Positions 50,307 through 61,245 of a stretch of DNA of 64,000 nucleotides are shown in pieces. The stretch's first letter is position 1. Each line of letters starts with the position of its first letter. Location of the stretch: NCBI GenBank assembly GCA_016860845.1, contig BOKF01000022.1, positions 1 to 64,000 of the forward strand, written 5' to 3'. This DNA comes from Chloroflexota bacterium. Its GTDB lineage: Bacteria; Chloroflexota; Anaerolineae; 4572-78; J111. The notes beneath the pieces are model-generated. The model ran no database searches, was not told the DNA's origin, and saw nothing but the letters and a program-made list of their open reading frames with translations. Made by a program: the position numbers and the translations under genes.

Positions 50307-51347
50307 TTATCTCTTCCAGGCAAGGGACTCGTAGACATGATTAGCTTTAGCTAAAGTCTTTCCCTTCAAAAGGTTATACTTATAGGCCAAATATTTTTGA
50401 GCTAAACGCCACAGGGGCATTTGATAGAAGTTTTGAATTTTAGACAAATAATCAAAATGAAGCGTTTCTATCTGTCGATTCAGTTTTTGAATGGTCTGCT
50501 GCGGGTCCTCGGCTTTGGCGACAGCCATATTCTCCGTGGTGAAGTGGGACGGCCATTCCAGGGGGTAGCCGAATTGAGCAAACAGCTCGTTTATCTTTTC
50601 GATATAAAACGGAGTGGTCTTAGTCGGGTCAAGCTGAGCCCACTCGTCTCTGCGGGTAAGCGAAGTTTGGCCGGGCTTCTCCCTGCCTTTTGAGGGGGCG
50701 TGCGCTGCGGCAAAGGCGTTCAGTACTTTTTGATCAAAAGGGACTTCCAGAAATTCAAACAGCTCGCGTACTACCTCTTCTTTGTGCCGAACTAGGTCTT
50801 CGTAATGGATGACATATTTGACGGGTGAGGCCGGGTGGGTGAGCAAACTGGCCAGGCAAGCCAATGACCACCAATAACCGGCCGTTTCATACCCCAGGAA
50901 AGATTCGCAGGATAGCACGACATCACAGGGGTGGCGTAAGACGGCAAAATATTTGGCCTTTGGGAAAGCCTTGGCCAGCACATTCCAATACCACTCACCC
51001 GCCTCTGCCCATTGGGTCTGGTCAAATTTAGCGCCCAGCACTGTGGGAATACCAATGGGTTTTTGAAACCAGCGCGGCTTGTCGGCGGGAAAACTGGTCA
51101 AGATCGCTTGCCGGACGATCCGAACTGCCTTTTCTTCACAGGGTATACTAACGCCAGCTTCGATCAAGGGGGACGTGATATTGTGGGTGCTTTCAACAGC
51201 GTGCCAGATGCCAAAGATCAGATTAGCCGTTTCACCGACCACGTTAAAGTCTGGGTGGCGGCGAAAGATGTCATGCACCAGGGTGGTGCCGGAGCGCTGC
51301 ATTGAAATGAGGATGACCGGCGCTTCGATGTTATGCTGGTTGGGCAT
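50307..51347 (-). CDS. Sulfotransferase family protein (copy 1)
   Basis: A 346-aa PAPS-dependent sulfotransferase. The 5'-phosphosulfate loop is ISMQRSGTTLVHDIF at about 14-28, and the 3'-phosphate site is the Arg/Ser of VLRHPCDVVLSCESF near 136-150. A C-terminal helical tail (about 270-346) may anchor it to partners. It would sulfate a sugar hydroxyl of the glycan. A close paralogue lies at 56797-57879 in the same locus, sharing the start MPNQHNIE and most of the fold. Confidence 0.9.
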   Translation of the reverse strand: MPNQHNIEAPVILISMQRSGTTLVHDIFRRHPDFNVVGETANLIFGIWHAVESTHNITSPLIEAGVSIPCEEKAVRIVRQAILTSFPADKPRWFQKPIGIPTVLGAKFDQTQWAEAGEWYWNVLAKAFPKAKYFAVLRHPCDVVLSCESFLGYETAGYWWSLACLASLLTHPASPVKYVIHYEDLVRHKEEVVRELFEFLEVPFDQKVLNAFAAAHAPSKGREKPGQTSLTRRDEWAQLDPTKTTPFYIEKINELFAQFGYPLEWPSHFTTENMAVAKAEDPQQTIQKLNRQIETLHFDYLSKIQNFYQMPLWRLAQKYLAYKYNLLKGKTLAKANHVYESLAWKR

Positions 51348-51417
51348 AGTTACCCTCAGTCCTCAAGTTTGAATTAATCCTTATCATACGTACTGACCCA
51401 CTTAGCGGGTGAATAGC

Positions 51418-52101
51418 TTACTTAAACACCTCTCGCAATAGCATTTTGACTTCTCTTATGCCGGTGGGTATTGATTTAAATTGGGTTTCACCGGCTATCC
51501 TCGAACCTTCAATTGTGGGAAACTCAATCAATTTGATATTTTTCTTGTAAGCTCGAATTAACATCTGGTAATCAATACTACAATCGGTAGCATCTATAGC
51601 CATTCGCTCAAAGGCATCCAAAGTAACTCCACGGAAACCATTCACCGGGTCGGTCGCTCTGTAGCGGCCAGGCTTGCGCCATAATGCCGCAGCAATCCAG
51701 GCAAAAAAAATATTGGCCCATTTTCTGAATTTTAGCAATTTAGTATCTTCTTCATTGTAACTGCCCTTCATCATCCGCGAGGCCACAATAAACTCATAAC
51801 CCTGCTCAAACAGGGGACGAAACTTCAGGGTGTCCTCAGGATTCATGTTACCATCGGGATGAAAGAAGACAACTGCGTGTCCGGTAGCCGCTGCAATTGC
51901 TTCAATGACTGCGTTTCCTAACCCTTTATTCTTTTGTGAAACAACCCTGATTCCCTTTGACTCAAAAAATTCACGGGTGCCATCGGTTGAATTTCCATCT
52001 AGAACCAACGCTGCTTCAAATTCCTGCCAGGGTATTTTTTCGAATAGGGCCTTGGAGCCTTCCAATTCATTCATGGTGAGCAGGATGAGTGTAATGTTCA
52101 T
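51418..52101 (-). CDS. GT2-family glycosyltransferase (dolichol-phosphate-mannose-synthase-like)
   Basis: A 227-aa inverting GT-A transferase. It begins ITLILLTMNELEGSK, has ALVLDGNSTDGTREFF with the substrate Asp, VVFFHPDGNMNPED in place of DxD, and VNGFRGVTLDAFERM. The short length and lack of membrane helices match the soluble polyprenyl-phosphate-sugar synthases that make donors for GT-C enzymes in the locus. It follows the FAD protein gene with a 13-base gap. Confidence 0.88.
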   Translation of the reverse strand: MNITLILLTMNELEGSKALFEKIPWQEFEAALVLDGNSTDGTREFFESKGIRVVSQKNKGLGNAVIEAIAAATGHAVVFFHPDGNMNPEDTLKFRPLFEQGYEFIVASRMMKGSYNEEDTKLLKFRKWANIFFAWIAAALWRKPGRYRATDPVNGFRGVTLDAFERMAIDATDCSIDYQMLIRAYKKNIKLIEFPTIEGSRIAGETQFKSIPTGIREVKMLLREVFK

Positions 52102-52114
52102 AAGGGTGTCTCAT

Positions 52115-53380
52115 TTAGCCCAGTAATATGTCTTTAATCTCAAGCGCATGGCCAATACAGTCATCCATATTAAGGTATTTCCATTCGGCAAAACGACCAC
52201 AACTCATGATGTCGTGATCGTTTAACCAGTCTTGAATGAGCTGGATATCCGTTAGATAATCAAGATGAAATACGGGATAAGCATACTGAGTGTATTCAAA
52301 ATCAATAATGTCCAGCGCCCTCAACTCAGCGGGTAAATCGTCACTTTTAAAGGGTTCTATCACCCTCTCTGGTGGATGGATGCCGGTTATTTCATAAGTT
52401 GCCGCGAACCGGCCTGGAGGGCAATTATTTTGGGCCAGACTACCCTGGTAAACAATTCTGTGGGCTGGCAGGTCGCTACCCGGTAAATAGAGCCAGGACC
52501 AAGAAGCCTGCTGCGCCTTTGGCTGCTCACAAAATATGGCGGTAATTGAATTGTGGTCAAGTTTGGACACAGCCTGGGCAACAAGGGCAGGGATTCCTGC
52601 AAACGCCTTAAATAATTCAGGAATGGGTATCGTTGAAATGATCTTCTCGGCCCGAATTTCGCCATTGATCAGCCATTGCCCATTTTGTTTTTCAAGCGAC
52701 GCCAGAGGCGAAGATAGTTTAACATTCTTTAAATTCTGGGTGAGGCAGTTGATCAAGCTGTTGATGCCATCTTTTTTGGGATAGTAATAACTTGAATGAA
52801 CCATCTTCTTTTCTGAAGCATCTTGGCTCAAAGTGGCGTAGAGGACTTCACGGGCTTTAGGGATTGGCATTTTTCCTCTAACCCAATGGGCGCTCATTTG
52901 AGCAAGATCTCGCCTCCAAATTTTTTTGTTGTAAGGAAGAAGGTATTTTTCGGCCACCGGGCCGCCAAAATTCCATTTGAGCCAGTCGCCAAACGAGGTC
53001 GGTTCTTCACCTGTTCGTTCAAAGATGCCAGCTATGCATTCTGTCGCTTCTTCGGCTGATAGTTCACCTAGGGCAAACTCAAAGGGATAGGAAATGATCT
53101 GGCCTTTATACCATATTTTGGCAATTCTGGGCGAAAACTGCCACTCTGATTGGGGCAGGTATGAGAAAACCCACTCTCTAACCCGTTCATTTTTAGTGTT
53201 GAATACTTTTCCCCCATGACAATCGAAGACAAAACCGTCTACCTGGCGGGTTCGAGTCAACCCACCCAGGTTAGTTTCCTTTTCGAGCACCAGGCTATCT
53301 ATGCCAGCTTCCTGAAGCATGGCTGCACAGGAGACGCCCGATAACCCTCCTCCCAATATCACCACATCAAAAGTATCCAT
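52115..53380 (-). CDS. FAD-dependent oxidoreductase/mutase-like protein
   Basis: A 421-aa flavoprotein related to protoporphyrinogen-oxidase-like and UDP-galactopyranose-mutase-like proteins. The Rossmann motif VVILGGGLSGVSCAAML is at 5-21, followed by LEKETNLGGLTRT and DCHGGKVFNTKNERV, the last resembling the mutase active-site loop. It may convert a nucleotide sugar between ring forms or desaturate a lipid. GAGGTGA lies nine bases before the ATG. A strong hairpin separates it from the broken fucose-synthase gene upstream. Confidence 0.85.
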   Translation of the reverse strand: MDTFDVVILGGGLSGVSCAAMLQEAGIDSLVLEKETNLGGLTRTRQVDGFVFDCHGGKVFNTKNERVREWVFSYLPQSEWQFSPRIAKIWYKGQIISYPFEFALGELSAEEATECIAGIFERTGEEPTSFGDWLKWNFGGPVAEKYLLPYNKKIWRRDLAQMSAHWVRGKMPIPKAREVLYATLSQDASEKKMVHSSYYYPKKDGINSLINCLTQNLKNVKLSSPLASLEKQNGQWLINGEIRAEKIISTIPIPELFKAFAGIPALVAQAVSKLDHNSITAIFCEQPKAQQASWSWLYLPGSDLPAHRIVYQGSLAQNNCPPGRFAATYEITGIHPPERVIEPFKSDDLPAELRALDIIDFEYTQYAYPVFHLDYLTDIQLIQDWLNDHDIMSCGRFAEWKYLNMDDCIGHALEIKDILLG

Positions 53381-53405
53381 AGAGCTAAATCACCTCAAGA
53401 TATAG

Positions 53406-53436
53406 AAACTGCGCCTCATTCCGAGAGGCGCAGTTT
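53406..53436 (-). terminator. Hairpin terminator or attenuator after the fucose-synthase gene
   Basis: Perfect 12-base arms (AAACTGCGCCTC) around a 7-base loop. On the minus strand the stem ends in TTTCTATATC, a weak U-tract. It sits 4 bases past the stop of the broken gene and before the start of the FAD gene. Confidence 0.5.
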
Positions 53437-53439
53437 TGG

Positions 53440-54456
<1,017 letters not shown>

Positions 54457-54526
54457 TCAATTTATCCTTCTCCTTATCTTATCCTTCATGCCAGCTCACC
54501 TTTTGGCCGAGAGCAGAGGATGCTAT

Positions 54527-56701
54527 TTAGACCGGGCCGTATTTTGAAAAAAATTGATTGATTGTGGCCGGCATTGAATTCCATAACAGGCTCAATCCCA
54601 AAGCGCACTGGAAGATGAGAAATGTGTCGAAAACTTGAATATAGCGGGTTTCGGCCGTTCGCAGCAGATAAACGTAGAATATACCATTGGTCACAAAAAC
54701 GAACAAAGGACAGGCCAGGATTGGCTGACCGCGCCACAAGATCACCATGCCGCTGATTAAAGCCAAGAGCCACAGCGGTAAGTACCACGGATAGCCTGAA
54801 GCAATCCTGTTATAGAACGAAATGAGTCTGCTTTCACCGCGTTCATCATATACGAATTTGTCGCCGACTGTTTTATGCAGCAGCTCTTGGCGTTGTTGAT
54901 AAGTAGTCTGGTCGATTGGATTGATCACAAAGTATCCTTGAAGATTGCGCCACCCAAAAGCGGCCCATGATGCCCTCAAGATGCCGATAGTATGGGCCTG
55001 CCATGGTATTAATACTTCGGTATTCTCACCTATCTCTTGTATTACCTGGCTGATCAGAAATTGTTTTGTAGGGGTAAGCTTAACGGAGGATAACATCTGA
55101 TTAATTGTGAGCCGCATAGAGGAGAAAGTTAGATCCCATGTGGGATGTTGAAAGCGACTGATAATGAAATCTTTATATACAAGACGACTAGCCTCATCCG
55201 TACATCCCGTTTCCACCGGACAGTCTATCTGAAGTAACCCCCGGGTATCAAGAATCCCTGGGAAAATGAGTTTTTGCATAGCTACATGGCCGGTCAAAAT
55301 CGAGAGCTGGAAGTAATTGTAATAAAAAAAGTTGCGCGCTGACCAACCAAGAATCACTGCAACTAGAACTATGACTGTAGCAAAATATGGCGCGCCATTA
55401 AGAAAGAAAGATCTAATCTTATCTCGCCACTCGAGTGGTTGCCACAATGAATTCCATAGGATGGGCAGGCAGACTGGCAGCAACGCCGCAAATAGAACAA
55501 CCGCATTTTGCCTGATAAGAAAAGAGAAGGCCACCGAAGCAGTATAAATCAGTAACCATACTTTAGCCCGGAGACCATGGTTGGATAGGTGGTAAAATAA
55601 AGCTGCTATTGAGAAGATCGCAAAAGAGACAAAAGTACTCTCTGAAAGAATCCATAAAGAATAGATAACCTGGACAGGGCTGAGAATGGCGACCAAGATA
55701 CCAATAGCCCCCAGAATTGGGTGTAACCACGGGCGTAGTGAAAGGGCTAAGGCTAAAACTGCACAGTCAAACATCGTAGCTTGTAATATTGCGACGGTAC
55801 TCAAATTATCACCGCACAACCAAAAAAATAGAGCCAGAAGCACCGAGTAACCGGGTAAACGATTAAGACTGATATATTCCCCCTGTTCAATAAGTATCCT
55901 GGCGTAATCTACATAATTGATAGGGTCAGACTCATTAAATATAACTGGTGAGTTGATAACAATGAGGAGATGGAGAGTAGTGGCTATCCCAAAAGCTAGC
56001 CACAGAATTCTGTTATTTGTTGCCGTCCTAAGAGTAAGTACAGCGATAGCTTGTTTGTCTCGCCTGAATAAGGGGAGACAAACGCCTCCTATCAATAACC
56101 AAGCTCCAATCAATGCCGACCACAAGAAAGCAACCGTACTCCGTAATAAGTGCCCACTTGGTCCAGGCATAATATCCTCATTTAAAAGGAGTTGCCCTCC
56201 CTCTGACCCGGTTAAATACCATCCATCATCTTGCCGATTCACCTCTACCTTGGAAGCCTCTACATCTGGCGTCAATTGAGTAACCTGATAGCTTGCTCCG
56301 ATATCTGTTGCCCCCAGTAAAGCTGTGGCGAATGGCTGCGGTTGTAGGATCAGCCCTTGTAAAGCTGCTTTCTCTACAGGGGAACGAAAAATCAGAGTCA
56401 GGTGATAGACGGGACGTGGAGGCAACTCGGTTAGCCAGATGCTTGCCTCCTGACTGTTCGAGCCGGGGTTTGGTACGAGCGGCAGACATTCCTGTTGAGC
56501 CTGATCCCAACATAACTCCATCTCAGTATCCAGAGGAGCATTTAGCTTAAGTTGGACTGAAGTGTTGGCGGCGTAAAACCAGGGGGCCAGGCTTAGGGCG
56601 ATGGGGAGCGTGAAGATGCAGATGATAAGAGTGAGGAGGATGAATATCCCAAACAGTTTTCTGGTGGAAAACCAGGCAATTGTGTTTTTTATCAGGCCCA
56701 T
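54527..56701 (-). CDS. GT39/ArnT-like membrane glycosyltransferase
   Basis: A 724-aa polytopic protein. An N-terminal signal-anchor and beta-rich insert (about 40-185) precede some ten helices. The motif NESDPINYVDYARIL (about 258-272) supplies the acidic loop residues of GT-C protein/lipid-A mannosyl-type transferases, and LNRLPGYSVLLALFFW follows as in GT39. It would take sugar from a polyprenyl donor outside the membrane. The N-terminal beta insert is unusual for the family. Confidence 0.82.
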   Translation of the reverse strand: MGLIKNTIAWFSTRKLFGIFILLTLIICIFTLPIALSLAPWFYAANTSVQLKLNAPLDTEMELCWDQAQQECLPLVPNPGSNSQEASIWLTELPPRPVYHLTLIFRSPVEKAALQGLILQPQPFATALLGATDIGASYQVTQLTPDVEASKVEVNRQDDGWYLTGSEGGQLLLNEDIMPGPSGHLLRSTVAFLWSALIGAWLLIGGVCLPLFRRDKQAIAVLTLRTATNNRILWLAFGIATTLHLLIVINSPVIFNESDPINYVDYARILIEQGEYISLNRLPGYSVLLALFFWLCGDNLSTVAILQATMFDCAVLALALSLRPWLHPILGAIGILVAILSPVQVIYSLWILSESTFVSFAIFSIAALFYHLSNHGLRAKVWLLIYTASVAFSFLIRQNAVVLFAALLPVCLPILWNSLWQPLEWRDKIRSFFLNGAPYFATVIVLVAVILGWSARNFFYYNYFQLSILTGHVAMQKLIFPGILDTRGLLQIDCPVETGCTDEASRLVYKDFIISRFQHPTWDLTFSSMRLTINQMLSSVKLTPTKQFLISQVIQEIGENTEVLIPWQAHTIGILRASWAAFGWRNLQGYFVINPIDQTTYQQRQELLHKTVGDKFVYDERGESRLISFYNRIASGYPWYLPLWLLALISGMVILWRGQPILACPLFVFVTNGIFYVYLLRTAETRYIQVFDTFLIFQCALGLSLLWNSMPATINQFFSKYGPV

Positions 56702-56796
56702 TGCGAATGAGGAGACATACTTTTCGTTAATCGTTAGTTGACCACTGATCAGTGACCCTTTAGTTCAATCAGTTCTACCGTTTTACTTGGCTTGAA

Positions 56797-57879
56797 TCAT
56801 TGTACCCAAATACGGCGAATCAGAGTAAAAAAATTTTCTTTCCAAAGGCGATATTTATATAATAAGCGCTTTTGAGCAAATTTCCAGAGGGATATTTGAT
56901 TAAGACTTCTGAGTTGATCAGTTAACCCGTCAATCTGCTTTTGGTATTCAAGGCTTTGATTTTGCATTTCAACGGCACGATCCAATTGAAGTGTTTCGAT
57001 TTTTTGATGAAGCTTTCCAATAATTTCTTCAGATGTCTGAGTTGATGAGTCAATCTGTAATCTCTCTGGGGTAAAATGCAGGGGCCACTCTACTGAATAC
57101 CCAAATTTGGCGAACAGGGTGTTGATTTCTTCTATATAATATAAAGGGACCTTCATGGGATCCAGTTGATGCCACTGTTCCTGGCGTGTTGGCGAGTGGT
57201 GTTCTGGTTTTTCGCGTCCTTTTGAGGGTACATGGATCTGGTTAAAGGCATTAAGTATCTGATTATCAAAGGGTATTTCCAGAAATTCAAAGAGATTTCG
57301 GGTAGTTTGTTCTTTGTGTTGGATAAGTTCTTCATAATGAATAGCGTAGTTAATTAACGAAGCAGGATGCGAAATTATATGACTCATAAAAGCTAATGAC
57401 CACCAAATGGTTCCGGCCTCAAAACCTAAATATGACTCTGAGGAGAGGACGATATCACACGGATGGCGTAAGACAGTGAAATATCTGGCTTTTGGAAAAG
57501 TTTTTCCCAGTACCTCCCAGTACCAGGCAGCAGCGTCTGAGCGTTGAACGTACTCAAATTTATCGGAAACTGCTTTGGGCAGGCCAATAGGTTTTTGAAA
57601 CCAGTAGGGTTGGTGATCGGGAAAACAGGTGAGCATAGTCTGTCGCACCACTCGAGCTGCCCGTTCTTCATGTGAAACTATGCGTCCCTCCTCAACAAGC
57701 GGATCAGTAATGCCGCGAATAAAATCAACCGACTGCCAGGTGCCAAAGAGAAGATTAGCCGTTTCACCCACAGCCTGAAAATCGGGATGAAGCCGGAAGA
57801 TTTCAAAAAGCAGGCTTGTCCCGGAACGGGGGACAGAAATTAAGATGATGGGTGACTCAATATTGTGTTGATTGGGCAT
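56797..57879 (-). CDS. Sulfotransferase family protein (copy 2)
   Basis: A 360-aa paralogue of the protein at 50307-51347. It has ISVPRSGTSLLFEIF (PAPS loop), VLRHPCDIVLSSESY, and the shared AVGETANLLFGTW and SKGREKPE blocks. The start at 57879 (MPNQHNIES) is set by alignment with copy 1; an upstream ATG would overlap the epimerase gene. The tail is a longer coiled coil (EIIGKLHQKIETLQL). Two diverged sulfotransferases suggest sulfation at two positions. Confidence 0.9.
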   Translation of the reverse strand: MPNQHNIESPIILISVPRSGTSLLFEIFRLHPDFQAVGETANLLFGTWQSVDFIRGITDPLVEEGRIVSHEERAARVVRQTMLTCFPDHQPYWFQKPIGLPKAVSDKFEYVQRSDAAAWYWEVLGKTFPKARYFTVLRHPCDIVLSSESYLGFEAGTIWWSLAFMSHIISHPASLINYAIHYEELIQHKEQTTRNLFEFLEIPFDNQILNAFNQIHVPSKGREKPEHHSPTRQEQWHQLDPMKVPLYYIEEINTLFAKFGYSVEWPLHFTPERLQIDSSTQTSEEIIGKLHQKIETLQLDRAVEMQNQSLEYQKQIDGLTDQLRSLNQISLWKFAQKRLLYKYRLWKENFFTLIRRIWVQ

Positions 57880-57893
57880 AAGATTATGGGAGT

Positions 57894-58817
57894 TTACTCC
57901 ACCGTAGCCAACATCCACTGCCAGGTTTGCTTCAGCCCCTGGGCTAAAGTAATCCGACTCTGCCAACCCAATTCTTGCTGGGTTAGCCGGGTATCCAATA
58001 CAATTTTGGGAGCATCAAACCGGCGAGCCGGGCCGTATTCAACTTTGGCTGTCCGGCCGACCGTTTCTTCGATCTGGCTTAAAAGTTGAAGTAGAGATAT
58101 TTCTTCTGGGCCGCCAATATTGAAGATACGGTGTTGACCCAAATCCTGTTTGCTGCTGGCAACCAATGCCTCGACCAAATCTGAAACGTAAAAATAATCG
58201 CGGATGATACTGCCATCTCCCCAGATAGTTACTGGCAGGCCACGCGCTACCCGGTATAAAAATACAGCCACTGCACCCTGCCGAGCCAGCGGATTTTGGC
58301 GGGGGCCATAAGGAACTGAGGGGCGTAAAATCACATAATCAAGCCCATACAAATGGTGAAACATATGGAGATATTTTTCAACAGCCAGTTTGGTAATGCC
58401 ATAACCATTGACAGGATTCTGCGGATGAGCCTCTGAAATTGGCCAGCTTTGAGCCGGGCCGTAAACCGTGCCCCCGGAAGAGGTGAAAACAACTCGGCGG
58501 GCCCCGGCATTCCGGCAGGTTTCTAGCAGGTGAATGGTAGGAATGAGATTGGCTATCACATCTGCAGCCGGATCCTGATTGGAAATCTCGTGAATCGTGG
58601 CCCAGGCTAGATGAAAGACGATGTCAACCCCGATGAGAGCTTCTCGAACCAAGTAGGCTTGGGTTAGATCGCCCTTGATGAAATGAACCCGTGCCGGCAG
58701 GGGGTCATAACGGCGCTCGTATAAATCAAGCACGGTTACATTCCAACCCTGCTCTACCAGCCTATCAACCAGGTGAGAGCCGATAAAGCCATTACCCCCC
58801 GTGACAAGTGCGTGCAT
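57894..58817 (-). CDS. NAD-dependent sugar epimerase/dehydratase
   Basis: A 307-aa extended short-chain dehydrogenase. It has VTGGNGFIGSHLVDRL at the N terminus, the SSGGTVYG strand, and the YGITK catalytic pair (about 148-152). RPSVPYGPRQNPLARQG is the substrate loop as in UDP-glucose 4-epimerase-like enzymes. It supplies a modified nucleotide sugar to the locus. Eleven bases separate it from the preceding GT4 gene. Confidence 0.92.
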   Translation of the reverse strand: MHALVTGGNGFIGSHLVDRLVEQGWNVTVLDLYERRYDPLPARVHFIKGDLTQAYLVREALIGVDIVFHLAWATIHEISNQDPAADVIANLIPTIHLLETCRNAGARRVVFTSSGGTVYGPAQSWPISEAHPQNPVNGYGITKLAVEKYLHMFHHLYGLDYVILRPSVPYGPRQNPLARQGAVAVFLYRVARGLPVTIWGDGSIIRDYFYVSDLVEALVASSKQDLGQHRIFNIGGPEEISLLQLLSQIEETVGRTAKVEYGPARRFDAPKIVLDTRLTQQELGWQSRITLAQGLKQTWQWMLATVE

Positions 58818-58828
58818 TTTTTACCCCC

Positions 58829-60055
58829 TTATTTCTCTGCGTAAGTTCGGTATAACTCTTCGAGAGAATCCACGTAATGCTTAAAAGACCACTTTTGGCG
58901 GACGGCGTCGCTCGCCTTGAGGCTCAATTCAACTCTTAGCTCTGGGTTCTGAACCAGCTCTAAAACTGCTTGAGCCAACGCAACCGGGTCATTTGGAGGT
59001 ACAATGAGTCCTGTACGTCCATGTTCGATTGCTTCTGGATTTCCTCCGACCGAGGTAGAAATAGTAGGGATACCGCAAGACATTGCCGAGAGCAGGGTCA
59101 ACGAAAATGGTTCATCCCAGATAGAGTTGAACATGAAAATATCATGGCTGTGGAAAGCATGAGTTAGCTCTGAGGCAGGCACAAAGCCGCAATATTGAAT
59201 CGAATCATAGACATCTAGCTCTTTAGCCAGATTATTCAGATAATTGATAAACTCAGGAGCGCCGTGCCCATAAAGATTAAGGATGAAAGCCTGCTCCGGC
59301 GCTTGCTTTTTAAGTTCAGCCAAGGCTTTGACAGCCACTTGAGGCCCTTTACCTTCCCATAGTTGACTGGCAAACAAGAGACGGACAGGGTCAGCCAAAT
59401 GAAAACGAGCCGTATGGGGAGTATATACCTCTACATCAATGCCCAGATGGACTACTTTGAGCTGGTCAGCTTTAAAGCCGGCACGCAAGTAAACGCTCTT
59501 TAAAAAATGGGAATTGACGACAATTGATACATTGCGAGCCATAAGATTAAAAATGGGTTGTAGACCCGTCTGTATCGCCGCAATGATAGGTTTCTGTGGG
59601 GGAGGGCAATGCCATAAGCCCTGTCCCGGCTTCTTCAACCCATAAATGAGCCATTTGTCATTAGCTTGAACAAGCACTTTCGACCCAGCCTGAACGGCAG
59701 CCAAAAGAGGCGCCGTAGAAATAAGCGAAAAATTATCCACAATGGCCAAATCGGGTTTAATTTCGTTGAGGGTCTGTTTAATCTTCCGATATGTAACCGG
59801 GTCAAAAATATGCCAGCGAAACGACTCATGAAGGGCCGGTTTTCGCACACCGGAAAAGCGTTCTGCCATACGATCAAGCTCAAAATCAATGGCAAACAAA
59901 TGATAGGGGCTTTGCGAAAAATTTTGCCCGTGCCCTGTCAGTAAATATACCTCATGACCTTTTATCCGTAATTCAGCAATAATATCTCTTGCGAGAATCT
60001 CATTACCTCCCATAACATAGGGCGGAAACAAGTTAATGAGCCAGACTATTTTCAA
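58829..60055 (-). CDS. GT4-family glycosyltransferase
   Basis: A 408-aa GT-B transferase: WLINLFPPYVMGGNEILARD with the Gly-rich acceptor loop, then GKGPQVAVKAL and SIWDEPFSLTLLSAMSCGIP in the donor domain. The second Glu of E-x7-E is Ser here, a non-standard state. It is linked to the next gene by an ATGA overlap. Confidence 0.9.
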   Translation of the reverse strand: MKIVWLINLFPPYVMGGNEILARDIIAELRIKGHEVYLLTGHGQNFSQSPYHLFAIDFELDRMAERFSGVRKPALHESFRWHIFDPVTYRKIKQTLNEIKPDLAIVDNFSLISTAPLLAAVQAGSKVLVQANDKWLIYGLKKPGQGLWHCPPPQKPIIAAIQTGLQPIFNLMARNVSIVVNSHFLKSVYLRAGFKADQLKVVHLGIDVEVYTPHTARFHLADPVRLLFASQLWEGKGPQVAVKALAELKKQAPEQAFILNLYGHGAPEFINYLNNLAKELDVYDSIQYCGFVPASELTHAFHSHDIFMFNSIWDEPFSLTLLSAMSCGIPTISTSVGGNPEAIEHGRTGLIVPPNDPVALAQAVLELVQNPELRVELSLKASDAVRQKWSFKHYVDSLEELYRTYAEK

Positions 60056-61245
60056 TGCTGTAACTGCCTCTTAAGGACAAAATGGCAATATTGGTTAAGC
60101 TTCTCGCCGATACTCGACCAGGCGTAATTGTTTTCTACAAAACGCCGTCCGTTAACAGCTAGTTGTTCAGCCAGTGATCGATCCGCCAAGACTTTAACCA
60201 CCGCCGCGGCAAATTCGGCTGCATCCTCGGCGATGAGGAGCTGTTCCCCTGAACTGGCCATCAAGCCCTCGGCCCCAGTTGGTGTTGACACCACGGGCCG
60301 GCCGGCGGCCATCGCTTCTGGAATTTTGAGCCGGGTCCCATGTCCAACTCGGATTGGAACGACCACCACCTGACTTTGCTGGAGATAATCACGCATGTCG
60401 GGGACCTTCCCGGTAACGATAACCTGGTTTGGCTTGGCCAATTGCTTAACCTCTGGGGTGGGGTCCGTGCCGACAATGAACAACTTGGCCCGAGGCAAAG
60501 ATTCTAATACCTTCGGAAAGATTTTTTCAACAAACCAAATGGCGGCATCAACATTGGGGTAGTATCCCATTGAGCCGTGAAACAGAATAATAGGATCCTG
60601 GCTGTCTGGTAAGGGTGTAGCCTGGAAAAAAGAAATATCTACCCCGTTAGGAATGACGGCAAGATTGAGGACAGGACATAAACTCTGATATAGATTACGT
60701 TCTTCTTCGGAAACGACAATGCCGTACTTGAATCTGCGCCACAATCTATTCTCATAAAATCTAAACGAGAGCCACTCGTGCAGATTCTTTAACTTTTCTA
60801 TTCCCAGGGGGGTCCGTAAAAATACGTCACGATAATACAGGTGATCCACTTTCTGGCGTGATAAAATACACGGAACATCCGTAAAGGGCCAGGCGTAAGA
60901 AGCCAGATGAGCCTCATCAATCAATATGAGGTCCGTTGGGCGGTTCTCATAAATCTGTTGAAATTCGACCAGGGATTGGCTGGTATAGTAGGTTCCAACG
61001 ATAGTGGGCACGAGTTCGACTTGACGCTGCAAGCGATCCATGCGTGAATGTGTTAACCGGTGTACGGTAATGGAGGCAAAGAGGGTGCGCAAAATCTGTG
61101 GAATAACCAATTGGTTTGACCAGCTTACTAAATGCAAATGCACCTCGTGGCGTTCGGCCAGGTAACGCGAGAGGTTATAGCTGCGATTCTTACCTCCACT
61201 ATCCGGGGGATAAGGTACGGTCCAACTCAGATAGGTGATTTTCAT
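60052..61245 (-). CDS. GT4-family glycosyltransferase
   Basis: A 397-aa GT-B transferase with YLSWTVPYPPDSGGKNRS at the N terminus, ILFHGSMGYYPNVDAAIWF and GHGTRLKIPEAMAAGRPVV in the donor domain. This pattern is typical of GT4 enzymes that contain a GTRLKIxEAMA site. It overlaps both neighbours by four bases (ATGA), so three GT4 genes are translated as a block. Confidence 0.92.
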   Translation of the reverse strand: MKITYLSWTVPYPPDSGGKNRSYNLSRYLAERHEVHLHLVSWSNQLVIPQILRTLFASITVHRLTHSRMDRLQRQVELVPTIVGTYYTSQSLVEFQQIYENRPTDLILIDEAHLASYAWPFTDVPCILSRQKVDHLYYRDVFLRTPLGIEKLKNLHEWLSFRFYENRLWRRFKYGIVVSEEERNLYQSLCPVLNLAVIPNGVDISFFQATPLPDSQDPIILFHGSMGYYPNVDAAIWFVEKIFPKVLESLPRAKLFIVGTDPTPEVKQLAKPNQVIVTGKVPDMRDYLQQSQVVVVPIRVGHGTRLKIPEAMAAGRPVVSTPTGAEGLMASSGEQLLIAEDAAEFAAAVVKVLADRSLAEQLAVNGRRFVENNYAWSSIGEKLNQYCHFVLKRQLQH